The translations under genes and the position numbers were made by a program. A stretch of DNA of 30,045 nt, from IMG/VR virus record IMGVR_UViG_3300017770_000097, positions 1 to 30,045 of that record; one strand, written 5' to 3'. Origin of the DNA: a virus. The notes below the pieces were generated by a model, which was given only the letters and a program-made list of their open reading frames with translations, did no database searches and was not told the origin of the DNA. The stretch's first letter is position 1; the number at the start of each line of letters is the position of its first letter. Shown in pieces: positions 16,695 through 24,317 of the stretch.

Positions 16695-17359
16695 CAGTAC
16701 TTCTTTCTCCCTATAGGTCCACATACTCGGCCGCCTTTATTCATAGGCCCAAATAAGTCTCTTCCATCAAACCCTGCGCCAACACCAAGTCCACCTTTCA
16801 TAGTAGCACCAGAAAGATTTTTAATAACTTTTTCAGATGGAGGTGTGTATGGTTTTGCACCTTGCTTTTTACGTTCTTCGCCACCAGTTGTTGCTATATT
16901 TTCAGCACGCTTCTTACTATAGTAGGTAGGAGCATAAGATTGGTTTTCAGAAGCTTTAATTCTGTCTAGCCTCAACTGCTCAGCAACTGAAATTCCCTTC
17001 TTCCTAGGAGGTGGAGCAACTGCAGCAGAAGCTCGGCTTTGTTTAGATTCTTCATACCTAACTTCACCCGCTTTTCTAGCTTTTGCTAATGCATCATTCA
17101 ACCATGCATCATGAGCTGCGCTATCGTATGATAGTTTTACAGGAGAAGTTCCTTGTAAGTACTGTGCGATAGCCCCTTGTGCATGTCCGCCTTGAGGTAT
17201 ACCTGTCTGCGTACCTGCGTTTGGATTATGAGTCCATACAGATGTTGGAGCTGTGGAGGGAGTATACGTACCTGTAGGGGGAGGAGACCAAATACCCACA
17301 TTAGCACCCGGCTGTATGGGAGGTCCTGACTTCATAGTTGGATTACCACCAAAACTCAT
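16694..17359 (-). CDS. Small ejection/virion protein, Pro-Gly rich
   Basis: A 221-residue protein with a Pro/Thr/Gly-rich first third, a short charged helix in the middle (LNDALAKARKAGEVRYEESK), a second basic helix (GISVAEQLRLDRIKASE) and a Gly-rich C-terminus ending in GGRVCGPIGRKKY. No known domain is recognised and there is no membrane segment. The start at ATG 17359 is chosen because AGAGG lies eight bases upstream and it directly follows the stop of the preceding gene (TGATATG). The longer frame to 17398 would lie inside that gene. As one of three small genes in a row before the giant ejection proteins, it is probably an internal or tail-associated structural protein. Confidence 0.72.
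   Translation of the reverse strand: MSFGGNPTMKSGPPIQPGANVGIWSPPPTGTYTPSTAPTSVWTHNPNAGTQTGIPQGGHAQGAIAQYLQGTSPVKLSYDSAAHDAWLNDALAKARKAGEVRYEESKQSRASAAVAPPPRKKGISVAEQLRLDRIKASENQSYAPTYYSKKRAENIATTGGEERKKQGAKPYTPPSEKVIKNLSGATMKGGLGVGAGFDGRDLFGPMNKGGRVCGPIGRKKY
16706..16716 (-). promoter_or_regulatory. T7-promoter-core-like sequence, copy 1 (weak candidate)
   Basis: On the - strand the bases read CTATAGGGAGA, identical to the T7 promoter from -5 to +6, and in the right direction to transcribe the ejection genes. The specificity part (-7 to -12) does not match T7, which is expected if this polymerase reads a different sequence. It lies in codons for GPIGRK at the end of the 16694-17359 gene, so chance through coding is quite possible. 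Confidence 0.22.
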
Positions 17360-17360
17360 A

Positions 17361-18044
17361 TCACTTGCCTCTCTTAGTAGAGATCTGCTTCTGTCCAATA
17401 GCAGGAGAACCCATCAATCCGAATAGACGTTGTATACCTTGGTAAGCAGCGTCTCCTTCATTCTGTCCTTGTTGTTGTAAAGCATCTCCAACACCTTGCA
17501 GCATATCTGAACCAGTTTGAAATCCTTGTTGCAATGTACCAGTCGCACCTAAAGTACCACCAGCGCCTTGCATAGCAAATCCTCTCCGGTTCGCTAACTC
17601 ATTAGCCGCTATATCAGCACCCGTTTTAGTTAGCGCTTGGTTCATAGCAGCTTCACTTCTAGCAGAACCTAAATTCCCTTGATGGGAATATTGTCCAGCT
17701 AGTCCACCCATTTGATCTTTAACAGCTTGACCAATACTATCTTTCATAGCCGCTGTTTGTTTACCTAAAGCATCCGCTCCAAACAGTCCTGTGCCCGCAG
17801 CCGCATCTCTATATGCTTGCGTCCCACCATAGGCATCGTGCGCGATTTGATCCATCACACCACCTTGCCCACCAAGTTCTGCTTTAGCCTTCATAGCTGC
17901 TTGTTGCTCGGGAGTTAAGTTTTCTACGTGGGAAAACGCACCATCACCATGTAAAGATACTGCTTGATTTAACGAACTCTCTACCGCGGGACGAGCCCAA
18001 TCAGGTAATCCTGACTCTGTTGTTTGACTTCCACCTCCACTCAT
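17361..18044 (-). CDS. Ala/Gly-rich internal virion (ejection) protein
   Basis: A 227-residue protein rich in Gly, Ala and Gln. It starts with GLPDWARPAVESSLNQA and continues with helical, Ala-rich segments including GNLGSARSEAAMNQALTKTGADIAANE and GFQTGSDMLQGVGDALQQQG. This kind of N-terminus and the SAR-x-E-A-A-x-N-Q-A pattern recur in podophage proteins encoded just after the tail nozzle, where T7 encodes its internal core protein gp14. That placement is the main support; the identity is not firm. GGAGG lies nine bases before the ATG. The stop is one base before the next start. Confidence 0.75.
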   Translation of the reverse strand: MSGGGSQTTESGLPDWARPAVESSLNQAVSLHGDGAFSHVENLTPEQQAAMKAKAELGGQGGVMDQIAHDAYGGTQAYRDAAAGTGLFGADALGKQTAAMKDSIGQAVKDQMGGLAGQYSHQGNLGSARSEAAMNQALTKTGADIAANELANRRGFAMQGAGGTLGATGTLQQGFQTGSDMLQGVGDALQQQGQNEGDAAYQGIQRLFGLMGSPAIGQKQISTKRGK

Positions 18045-18059
18045 CGTGTGGCACCTCCA

Positions 18060-18473
18060 TTATAATTCTTTCATCAGTGTTGTGTATGGTTCTTCATACC
18101 CATAATCCTTTAATGCTCGGACCCAACCCTTCCTTCCATAGACGGAAGCGTACTTACATTCCATATCTCTACCGAATTGTTCAAGCATCTCTAATATCTC
18201 TGGGCCGTGTTCAAACCAACCCTCTGAAGTTGTACAGACAATTACCATCTCTTTATATTGCTTATGCGTAAGTAGTCTGGTTATGGCGACGCCATTGATA
18301 ACTCCATGTTCCTCTTCCCTAACCCAACATTGACAAATGAATTGTTGGCATTCGATGAAGATGTCATACGTAGTTAAATCCCCCAACCCATAGGCGAGGG
18401 ATTTACGTACGTAAGGTTCGATGATGTGCCAGCGTAGTGCTAGCTCCTCACCAGTTAGCATTCTTGTCCCCAT
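18060..18473 (-). CDS. GNAT-like (acetyltransferase-fold) protein of the structural cluster
   Basis: A 137-residue protein. The pattern is that of a short GNAT fold: N-terminal helix (ALRWHIIEPYVRKSL), beta strands around QQFICQCWV and VINGVAITRLL, a helix (EGWFEHGPEILEMLEQFGRD) and a final strand-helix with GRKGWVRALKDYGYEE. This last segment is the commonest signature of the phage GNAT-like proteins found between tail and internal-virion genes, where some are annotated as N-acetyltransferases. The classical acetyl-CoA loop (Q/R-x2-G-x-G/A) is not clearly visible, so catalysis is doubtful and a structural or assembly role is equally likely. The ATG overlaps the upstream stop as TAATG. Confidence 0.65.
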   Translation of the reverse strand: MGTRMLTGEELALRWHIIEPYVRKSLAYGLGDLTTYDIFIECQQFICQCWVREEEHGVINGVAITRLLTHKQYKEMVIVCTTSEGWFEHGPEILEMLEQFGRDMECKYASVYGRKGWVRALKDYGYEEPYTTLMKEL

Positions 18474-18796
18474 TAAAATATATCCTGTACTAAAGCCTCA
18501 TTTGGAATTGTTCCAGTAGAAGGATAGTCTAACCACTGTTGTCTCCACGTAGCTAGATTACTCTGTTGTGTTGAAGTTAACGAGTTATACCATATTGGAT
18601 TAAGCTTATCTATAGTAATAGAAAAAACTTTAGTTCTTTCACTCTGTCTTTGTCTTGCATACTCTGACTGCATCACAGAATCTGATATATTATCTGTAGT
18701 CAAATATTCGCGAGTCCCGAAGTCGCTGTGGTTAGCATCATCAGGAATTTCGATAACGTTAATAATAACACCATCTTTTTCTATTGTTGCTTTCAT
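18473..18796 (-). CDS. Small tail-fibre assembly-type protein
   Basis: A 107-residue protein directly behind the long fibre gene. Its C-terminal half (NPIWYNSLTSTQQSNLATWRQQWLDYPSTGTIPN) shows the W/Y-R-Q-x-W/L-x-D-Y/I-P pattern of phage tail-fibre assembly chaperones, which help fold or attach the adjacent fibre. The first half is a small acidic beta-type domain. A similar C-terminal pattern occurs in the 26659-27096 gene beside the other fibre locus. GGAG lies eight bases before the ATG. The chaperone role is inferred from pattern and position. Confidence 0.6.
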   Translation of the reverse strand: MKATIEKDGVIINVIEIPDDANHSDFGTREYLTTDNISDSVMQSEYARQRQSERTKVFSITIDKLNPIWYNSLTSTQQSNLATWRQQWLDYPSTGTIPNEALVQDIF

Positions 18797-18797
18797 A

Positions 18798-21700
18798 CTA
18801 CGTCTCCGTTATAACAATGCGACCCGCAGCACCATTACCTCCTGGAGAGTTGCCATAGCTTCCACCATTAGCACCACCTCCGCCTCCTGGTTCATTACCA
18901 TTTTGTGTAATTGAACCACCATTACCACCATTATCAGAAGTACCAGCTGAAGATGTTTGGCCTCCCCGTGCTTTCGTAGAACCACCACCACCTGCATGCG
19001 TCACGTTAGCAGTAGCTCCACCGGATAAATATCCATTACTCGATAAACCTGAAGTAGAACCACCACTTTGTAAAAGAGAAAGGGTAGCGATAGCACTAAC
19101 AGCGGTTGAAAGTGATCCAGACCCACCGGGCGCGCTACTGCGTTGAGATTGGTTGCCTGCGCTACTACCTCCGGTTCCGCCGGAAGCTGTCGCGTTGCCG
19201 ACGCTTGGTACTGTAACAGTTGTAGTACCTCCACTTCCTGCTCCTTCATTAGTATCATTACTTCCAGTACCACCACTACCAATAGTGTAAGAAATACTTG
19301 TGCCAACACCACCTAAGTTTGATAATGAAGCTGTAAAACTAGCGTAGCCTCCACCGCCTCCACCAGTGCCATTCGTGTGTCCACCTCCACCTCCTCCACC
19401 AGCGCCCCATATCTCAATCTTAACTGTTTGAGTTTGTCCGCCTTGGAGGGTGTACGATCCAGAGGAAGTAGCTGAGTGGAGAAATCCAGTAGGTCTCCAT
19501 ACAGATTGCCCACTAGCAATAGAGAGATAGTTCCCATCAGACGCACCAGTCACACTTAACCTGTTGACAGATATACTTCCCGTAGTAATGTTGCCACCAT
19601 CAATGTTAGTGATGGTAGCTCCGCCTGTTACAAAGTCTCCACTGGAGAAAGTAACTAGTCCAGAGAACTCTGTAGCTTTTACAGGAGTTGCACCAGTTGC
19701 GGTAGTAGTTGTAGCGGTTCCGGAAGTATCATTAAATACCACAACGGAAGAGTATACACTATCACTACTTGTTGCGCTTTGCGTAGGAGGAGATTCTGAC
19801 CACCCACTAGACATACCAGATAAAGCACCAGTTGACCAAGTCACAGTGGCAGCAGGCGCTGAAGGAGCTGTAGCAACCGCTGGGTTTGTATATATAGTTC
19901 TTTGGGCTAATCGAGGAGCATCCGCACCATCATCACCGTCTTGTCCATCAGCTCCATTTTGAGCTAAGATTTGAGGTGAAGACCATGTAAGTGAGGTATC
20001 AGATCCTGTTGCGCCTTGCACAGTAGCAAGACTAGTAGATACATAAATTGGATTTGTCCCGGATGGAACGCTTGTACTCCATCCACTTGGCGCAGTTCCA
20101 GAGTTTGTGCCAAAGTTATAAGCACCTCCTGTGGGAGTACTTGGAGCTGAGCTAGCTCTAATATAAATTGGAAATAAGAATGTGCTTAATCCATCCGCTC
20201 CATCAGTCCCATTAGTACCATTTTCAACAAACAATGTAGGTGTCGACCAGTTGACAGAAGTATCGGTTCCAGTATCTCCTGATATACTAAACAAATTTCT
20301 TGTAGCGTATATCGGGTTATTACCGCTGGGCACTGTGTCAGACCACCCTGTAGGATTTGTAAGCGTGTTATTACCAAAGTTAAAGCTTCCATTAGTAGGT
20401 GCGCTTGGCGCAGAAGTTGCGCGTTGGAATACTATAGCTTGATAAGTAGATACACCATCAGAGCCTGCGGCACCGGTAGCACCAGTACCTCCATCATTAC
20501 CATCAGCACCATCAGCTCCATTTTGAGCTAATAATGTAGGTGTTCCCCAAGTTAAAGTAGAGTCTGTACCTCCACCTCCTGCCGCGCTTATAGCAGTAGA
20601 GACTGACATGTACACAGGGTTATTTCCTGAAGGAACACTTGTATACCAATTGTTAGGAGCTGTTAAAGTGTTATTAGTAAAGTTATAGCTGCCGCCAGAC
20701 GATGGAGCACTTGGCGCAGAGGATGCTCTTTGATATATTGATACAAATGCTACTGAAGATCCATTACTACCAGCGGCACCATCAACACCATCTGCACCAT
20801 TTTGAGATATTATTACAGGTGTGCTCCACGTAAGTGAAGAGTCTGTAGCAGTTGTTCCTTGTACAGAAGCAACAGTTGTACTTATATATAGAGGATTAGT
20901 TCCGGAAGGTACAGTAGTAGACCACCCAGTAGGAGCGGTACCTGTATTATTTCCAAAGTTATAACTACCTCCAGTAGGAGCTGATGATATAGTAGAACTA
21001 GACCTTTTGTAGATTGGAAAGAAATAAGTGCTTAACCCATCAGCCCCATCAGTTCCGTCAGTTCCGTTAGTACCATTAGTTCCGTTAGTACCATTTTGAA
21101 CAAACAATTCAGGTGCACTCCACGATACAGTTGAATCTGTACCTGTATCTCCTGAGACGGAGAACAATCCGCGGGATGCATATATTGGATTAGTTCCTGA
21201 AGGTACTGAAGCTGACCATCCTGAAGGGGTTGTTAAAGTATTTGTACCAAAGTTAAAACTTCCACCTGAAGGTGTGCTTGGAGCGGATGCAGCACGTATA
21301 AATATTAATGCTTGGTATGTAGACCTTGCGTCTGTCCCAGGCGCGCCAGCTGCTCCATCTTGTAGATATAAATCAGGAACACCCCAAGTTAAACTAGAAT
21401 CTGTGCCTGTACCCCCTGCAGCACTAGTAGCTGTACTCAAGGATATATAAACAGTTCCTGTTCCAGATGGAACGCTTGCACTCCAACCAGTCGGAGGAGA
21501 TATAGCATTGCTGTTAAAGTTATAACTGCCTCCTGTAGGAGCTTGTGATATAGTAGAGCTTGACCGTTTATAAATAGATAAAGCAGCTACCGATTTACCA
21601 TCATCCCCATCAACACCGTCAGCGCCATCTGCACCACCAGTTCCTAAAAGCGCTGCAGTATTCCATGAGTTAGACCCGGTTATAGTACCGCTTCTTGCCG

Positions 21701-22013
21701 CAACATACCGTAGAGTAACCCATACGTTATCACCACCTGTAGTAGGAATCGTTGAAGTCCATCCATTATTCGCAGATGAAACTATGGGTGAGTTTTCAAA
21801 ATTATATACTACACTAGTAGGTAAGGTTGGAGCAGTAGAATTTGATGTTGATCTTTGATATAGGAAAAGCGCTGTGCTTCCAGAATCCACACTCGATTGA
21901 GACGCTGAGATTTCCCCTGCGTTTAACCCTTGGTTTATCAAACTTGTTAGTCGGTATGTCCAACTATCTAGTTGCGGATCACCAGTAATTGGAGGGTGGA
22001 TTAAAGTCGTCAT
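18798..22013 (-). CDS. Long tail fibre with tandem repeats, collagen-like segments and Gly-rich tip
   Basis: A 1071-aa fibre. Residues 1-50 form a short base-attachment segment (TYRLTSLINQGLNAGEIS). About seven to eight repeats of 95-105 residues follow, each with the pattern S-I-Y-x-R-(S/A)-S…GG-S-Y-N-F…GW-S-x2-VPSG…S-L-TWS-x-P. Between them lie short collagen-like Gly-x-Y runs (GADGADGVDGDDG, NGTNGTNGTNGTDG). The last 200 residues are dominated by Gly, with runs of six to seven, and end in AAGRIVITE. Gly-rich tips of this kind carry receptor binding in T-even-type adhesins. TAATG overlap and AAGGAGG support the start. The nozzle-type gene is upstream and an assembly-type gene downstream. 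It is the probable host-range determinant; the receptor is unknown. Confidence 0.9.
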   Translation of the reverse strand: MTTLIHPPITGDPQLDSWTYRLTSLINQGLNAGEISASQSSVDSGSTALFLYQRSTSNSTAPTLPTSVVYNFENSPIVSSANNGWTSTIPTTGGDNVWVTLRYVAARSGTITGSNSWNTAALLGTGGADGADGVDGDDGKSVAALSIYKRSSSTISQAPTGGSYNFNSNAISPPTGWSASVPSGTGTVYISLSTATSAAGGTGTDSSLTWGVPDLYLQDGAAGAPGTDARSTYQALIFIRAASAPSTPSGGSFNFGTNTLTTPSGWSASVPSGTNPIYASRGLFSVSGDTGTDSTVSWSAPELFVQNGTNGTNGTNGTDGTDGADGLSTYFFPIYKRSSSTISSAPTGGSYNFGNNTGTAPTGWSTTVPSGTNPLYISTTVASVQGTTATDSSLTWSTPVIISQNGADGVDGAAGSNGSSVAFVSIYQRASSAPSAPSSGGSYNFTNNTLTAPNNWYTSVPSGNNPVYMSVSTAISAAGGGGTDSTLTWGTPTLLAQNGADGADGNDGGTGATGAAGSDGVSTYQAIVFQRATSAPSAPTNGSFNFGNNTLTNPTGWSDTVPSGNNPIYATRNLFSISGDTGTDTSVNWSTPTLFVENGTNGTDGADGLSTFLFPIYIRASSAPSTPTGGAYNFGTNSGTAPSGWSTSVPSGTNPIYVSTSLATVQGATGSDTSLTWSSPQILAQNGADGQDGDDGADAPRLAQRTIYTNPAVATAPSAPAATVTWSTGALSGMSSGWSESPPTQSATSSDSVYSSVVVFNDTSGTATTTTATGATPVKATEFSGLVTFSSGDFVTGGATITNIDGGNITTGSISVNRLSVTGASDGNYLSIASGQSVWRPTGFLHSATSSGSYTLQGGQTQTVKIEIWGAGGGGGGGHTNGTGGGGGGYASFTASLSNLGGVGTSISYTIGSGGTGSNDTNEGAGSGGTTTVTVPSVGNATASGGTGGSSAGNQSQRSSAPGGSGSLSTAVSAIATLSLLQSGGSTSGLSSNGYLSGGATANVTHAGGGGSTKARGGQTSSAGTSDNGGNGGSITQNGNEPGGGGGANGGSYGNSPGGNGAAGRIVITET
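19950..21640 (-). repeat. Diverged tandem repeat array (fibre repeats and collagen-like linkers)
   Basis: Units of about 290-310 bases recur, each with a Gly-x-Y linker that is near-repetitive even at base level (for example alternating gttccgttagtaccatta at 21056-21098). Units are diverged rather than identical, so the array is old, but the short linkers are nearly exact and could expand or contract by slippage. Confidence 0.75.
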
Positions 22014-23755
22014 TAGCGTTGACCTCCTTTAGAAACACCAAATTGCATTCCTGTAAGATTAAATGTATTTGATGTGGATGTATGCGTAACTCTGTAGTTT
22101 AAAAAGCGACCATGCACTCTTATGTCTTGCTTATAATCGTTAGCAATGTTAAAACTAGTTGTGTTCATTTGGCCACTAGCAGAAGCAGTAGGATCTTTAT
22201 TATCTCCAGGAGCATTTGATCCAACAGCATCTACTTCTAATGTTCCACTACCTTCAACTATGAAAGCAATGGATGATAAAGATTCTGTGTCAAACTCAGG
22301 AGTTATAGAGATTCTTCTACGCTCTACGTAAGACTCACTTAGATAATTCTCATTCACTGTCTTTAGTTTTGTAGCAGTTGCTAAGATTAAATTATTATCT
22401 ATGCTGTCTAGTGCAAGTGGAGCGGAGCCAACTCTTTTTGTCCATACATCTTTTCTGTAATTCCAAACGTATTGAGTTGCATTATTTCTATAGAACCATA
22501 TCTCATCAAACAAGTTAAAGCGTACTGCTTTGTAATCATGGCCTTGCCTAAAGATACTTCTTACTCTTCCATCTGCGATTGATGCAATTGATCCTGGATG
22601 CCCAGCAAAAACGTACACATCTCCTGAGCCATACACAATATGTTTACCATCAACTTGTAAAACAGATCCAGTATTATTAGCACCGTAGCTATCTGTTATA
22701 GTCGAAAACTGAAAAGGTATAAATGAATTACCAGTGCGCTGTAGAGCATGTATTGAAGTATCCGTGTAGATGTACAATACTCCTTGCAGTTCAGCCATGT
22801 CCTGGATTGTCCCTGTTGACGAGAGAGTGAACTCATCAGCAGTACTAGCACCTATCTCAAACGGGTTCCATCCTAACGGCATATTTCCAGGCGGAGCAAC
22901 GTCTGAAGTTCTAACTACACCTGTTAGTTTCCTACCATTACCACCAGTCTCTGCTAGATTACCTGCGACTAATAGATTTCCGTAAGCTCTAATAACACCT
23001 GCTGTTACAGCTGTTACGGGGTTTTGTGCTACGAGAGAAATAATAAATTGGCTTCCGCCTAATCCATCATTAGGAGTAAACCTAAACGCCGTAGCAGACA
23101 CATTATCAATAGTTCCAATATCTACTAGTGTTCCATCCGGTGTAACTCCATTAACTGATCCATTAACAGTTACAGTTTCAGAGCGTCTAGGTGTAGCTGC
23201 GCTTTTAGGAATCATTTCTACTTTTATCTTATCACCTGAAGCAAGAGCTGTAGAAATAGTTTTATACGCGCCTGTTTCTCCTTCGTACTCAAAGGTTTTA
23301 ATAGCTGTGCTTGGTGCATAGCTTTCCCACCCTGGTAGCTTTTTAATTACCGGAGTGGAGTCGTCTTGTATATACATTGGCGCCTGAGCACCATTATTAA
23401 TAATGATGTGAAATCCACCATTGAATAAAGTATGCTGCCAATTAGAGCTATCAGATATAGATATAGACTCTGGGTTTGTGTAAGACACATTACTATAGCT
23501 AGCATTTAAAATCTGTAAAGTAGTTCCACGGATAACAACGTACTTATCTCCAGAAGGAGCAGGCCAAAAAGCTACATAGTCTATACCAGTAGAAGTAAAT
23601 CGGTCTGTTTCTCCAGGAAACTTTTGTACTGCTCCATCACGGAACCGCACGTTTTGAACATCGCTAAAGACATTTGGTGGGAGAGATACTGCAGGAGTAT
23701 CAACTACTAGCCCAATCTCTGTCAGATTAGAAATAGTTAAAGGTTCTGTTGGCAT
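22013..23755 (-). CDS. Tail nozzle/tail-tube-type structural protein
   Basis: A 580-residue beta-rich protein. Near the N-terminus it has NVFSDVQNVRFRDGAVQKFPGE, a segment characteristic of a widespread podophage tail family encoded just before the ejection proteins. Later segments (YGSGDVYVFAGHPGSIASIADGR, WFYRNNATQYVWNYRKDVW) look like repeated beta blades. It most likely corresponds to the T7 gp12 position, the nozzle that closes the DNA channel and carries fibres, but homology to gp12 itself is not shown. AGGAGG lies five bases before the ATG. It follows the lysis-type genes and precedes the fibre with TAATG overlap. Confidence 0.72.
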   Translation of the reverse strand: MPTEPLTISNLTEIGLVVDTPAVSLPPNVFSDVQNVRFRDGAVQKFPGETDRFTSTGIDYVAFWPAPSGDKYVVIRGTTLQILNASYSNVSYTNPESISISDSSNWQHTLFNGGFHIIINNGAQAPMYIQDDSTPVIKKLPGWESYAPSTAIKTFEYEGETGAYKTISTALASGDKIKVEMIPKSAATPRRSETVTVNGSVNGVTPDGTLVDIGTIDNVSATAFRFTPNDGLGGSQFIISLVAQNPVTAVTAGVIRAYGNLLVAGNLAETGGNGRKLTGVVRTSDVAPPGNMPLGWNPFEIGASTADEFTLSSTGTIQDMAELQGVLYIYTDTSIHALQRTGNSFIPFQFSTITDSYGANNTGSVLQVDGKHIVYGSGDVYVFAGHPGSIASIADGRVRSIFRQGHDYKAVRFNLFDEIWFYRNNATQYVWNYRKDVWTKRVGSAPLALDSIDNNLILATATKLKTVNENYLSESYVERRRISITPEFDTESLSSIAFIVEGSGTLEVDAVGSNAPGDNKDPTASASGQMNTTSFNIANDYKQDIRVHGRFLNYRVTHTSTSNTFNLTGMQFGVSKGGQR

Positions 23756-23770
23756 CTCTGCCTCCTACGT

Positions 23771-23902
23771 TTATTCGTCTTTCTTAAGCTTAGGAAGTAC
23801 AAACTTCCAAACAATAAATCCCACTACTGCGGCGAGGATAACATACTCAAGTAATGAGTTTGGCATCATCGTTGTAGCTGGTAAAGCTGCTTCAGTTTCC
23901 AT
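23771..23902 (-). CDS. 43-residue single-span membrane protein (holin candidate)
   Basis: A small gene between the lipoprotein and the nozzle-type gene. It encodes 43 residues: a short N-terminal part with few charges (METEAALPATTMMPNSLLE), one hydrophobic span at about 20-36 (YVILAAVVGFIVWKFVL) and a basic tail (PKLKKDE). AAGGAGA lies six bases before the ATG and the upstream stop is two bases away, so expression is well supported. Charges suggest the N-terminus faces the periplasm. Size, topology and position beside a spanin-like lipoprotein fit a small holin or pinholin, but single-span phage proteins have other roles and no endolysin gene is seen here. Confidence 0.72.
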   Translation of the reverse strand: METEAALPATTMMPNSLLEYVILAAVVGFIVWKFVLPKLKKDE

Positions 23903-23903
23903 A

Positions 23904-24317
23904 TTAAGTCTCCTTCATTTTGTTTACGAGGATCTTTTCTAGTTTCTTTTCTTCTGGACGACGTGCACGTAACCCTAAGTATCCAGTTAGAATCCATACA
24001 ACTCCAGCTACAACACCTAATCCAATTAAATGCTGTGTGAAGTTAGACCACATAAATGCTAACATTTCCCAAAAGTTCAACTCACCATCAGCTCCAGAAA
24101 AATCTTGTGGAGAGCTAGGCGGAGTTGTTACAACATCTGTTACAACACCCGCGGCTACTCCTACAGTCGCACCCACTATTGGTCCACCCGCCGCCGTGCC
24201 TATAACAGTCGCAGCACTCGAGCCCATCGTCGACATTATCCCATCTTTCGATAAATTGCCTAAGCACGCTGTAAGGGTCGTCATTAACAGTATACATATA
24301 CTTATCCTATAAATCAT
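23904..24317 (-). CDS. Lipoprotein with C-terminal membrane span (candidate unimolecular spanin)
   Basis: A 137-residue protein starting at ATG 24317 (TGATG overlap with the NrdJ stop). Residues 1-18 form a lipoprotein signal with lipobox L15-T-A-C18. Next is a Gly/Ala stretch at 34-59 with GxxxG spacing (ATVIGTAAGGPIVGATVGVAAGVV), then a short soluble part (60-96), one strong membrane span at about 97-116 (HLIGLGVVAGVVWILTGYLGL) and a Lys/Arg-rich tail. An outer-membrane lipid anchor plus an inner-membrane span in one chain is the architecture of unimolecular spanins such as T1 gp11 (131 aa), which join the two membranes at lysis. The Gly-zipper stretch also resembles outer-membrane lipoproteins, so this role is a hypothesis. 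A GTG at 24326 is a less likely start. Confidence 0.75.
   Translation of the reverse strand: MIYRISICILLMTTLTACLGNLSKDGIMSTMGSSAATVIGTAAGGPIVGATVGVAAGVVTDVVTTPPSSPQDFSGADGELNFWEMLAFMWSNFTQHLIGLGVVAGVVWILTGYLGLRARRPEEKKLEKILVNKMKET

Noticed and set aside
16071-16724. 217-aa version of the small coiled-coil protein
   Set aside because: The first ten residues lie inside the upstream gene, and TGATG coupling at 16694 is a better start.
17360-17398. N-terminal extension of the Pro-Gly-rich protein
   Set aside because: It lies within the preceding gene, whereas ATG 17359 has AGAGG at good spacing.
19564-20442. + strand frames opposite the fibre gene
   Set aside because: They are long only because the opposite coding strand is repetitive and Gly/Ser/Thr-rich; the - strand gene is clear.
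18798-22013. CRISPR array or diversity-generating retroelement suggested by the repeats in the fibre gene
   Set aside because: The repeats are in-frame protein repeats with no constant direct repeat and unique spacer structure; no reverse transcriptase or template repeat is visible.
24115-24297. Cys-rich 60-aa frame inside the lipoprotein gene, considered as an embedded Rz1-type gene
   Set aside because: It has no lipoprotein signal or hydrophobic start, and the main frame already carries the lipobox and membrane span.
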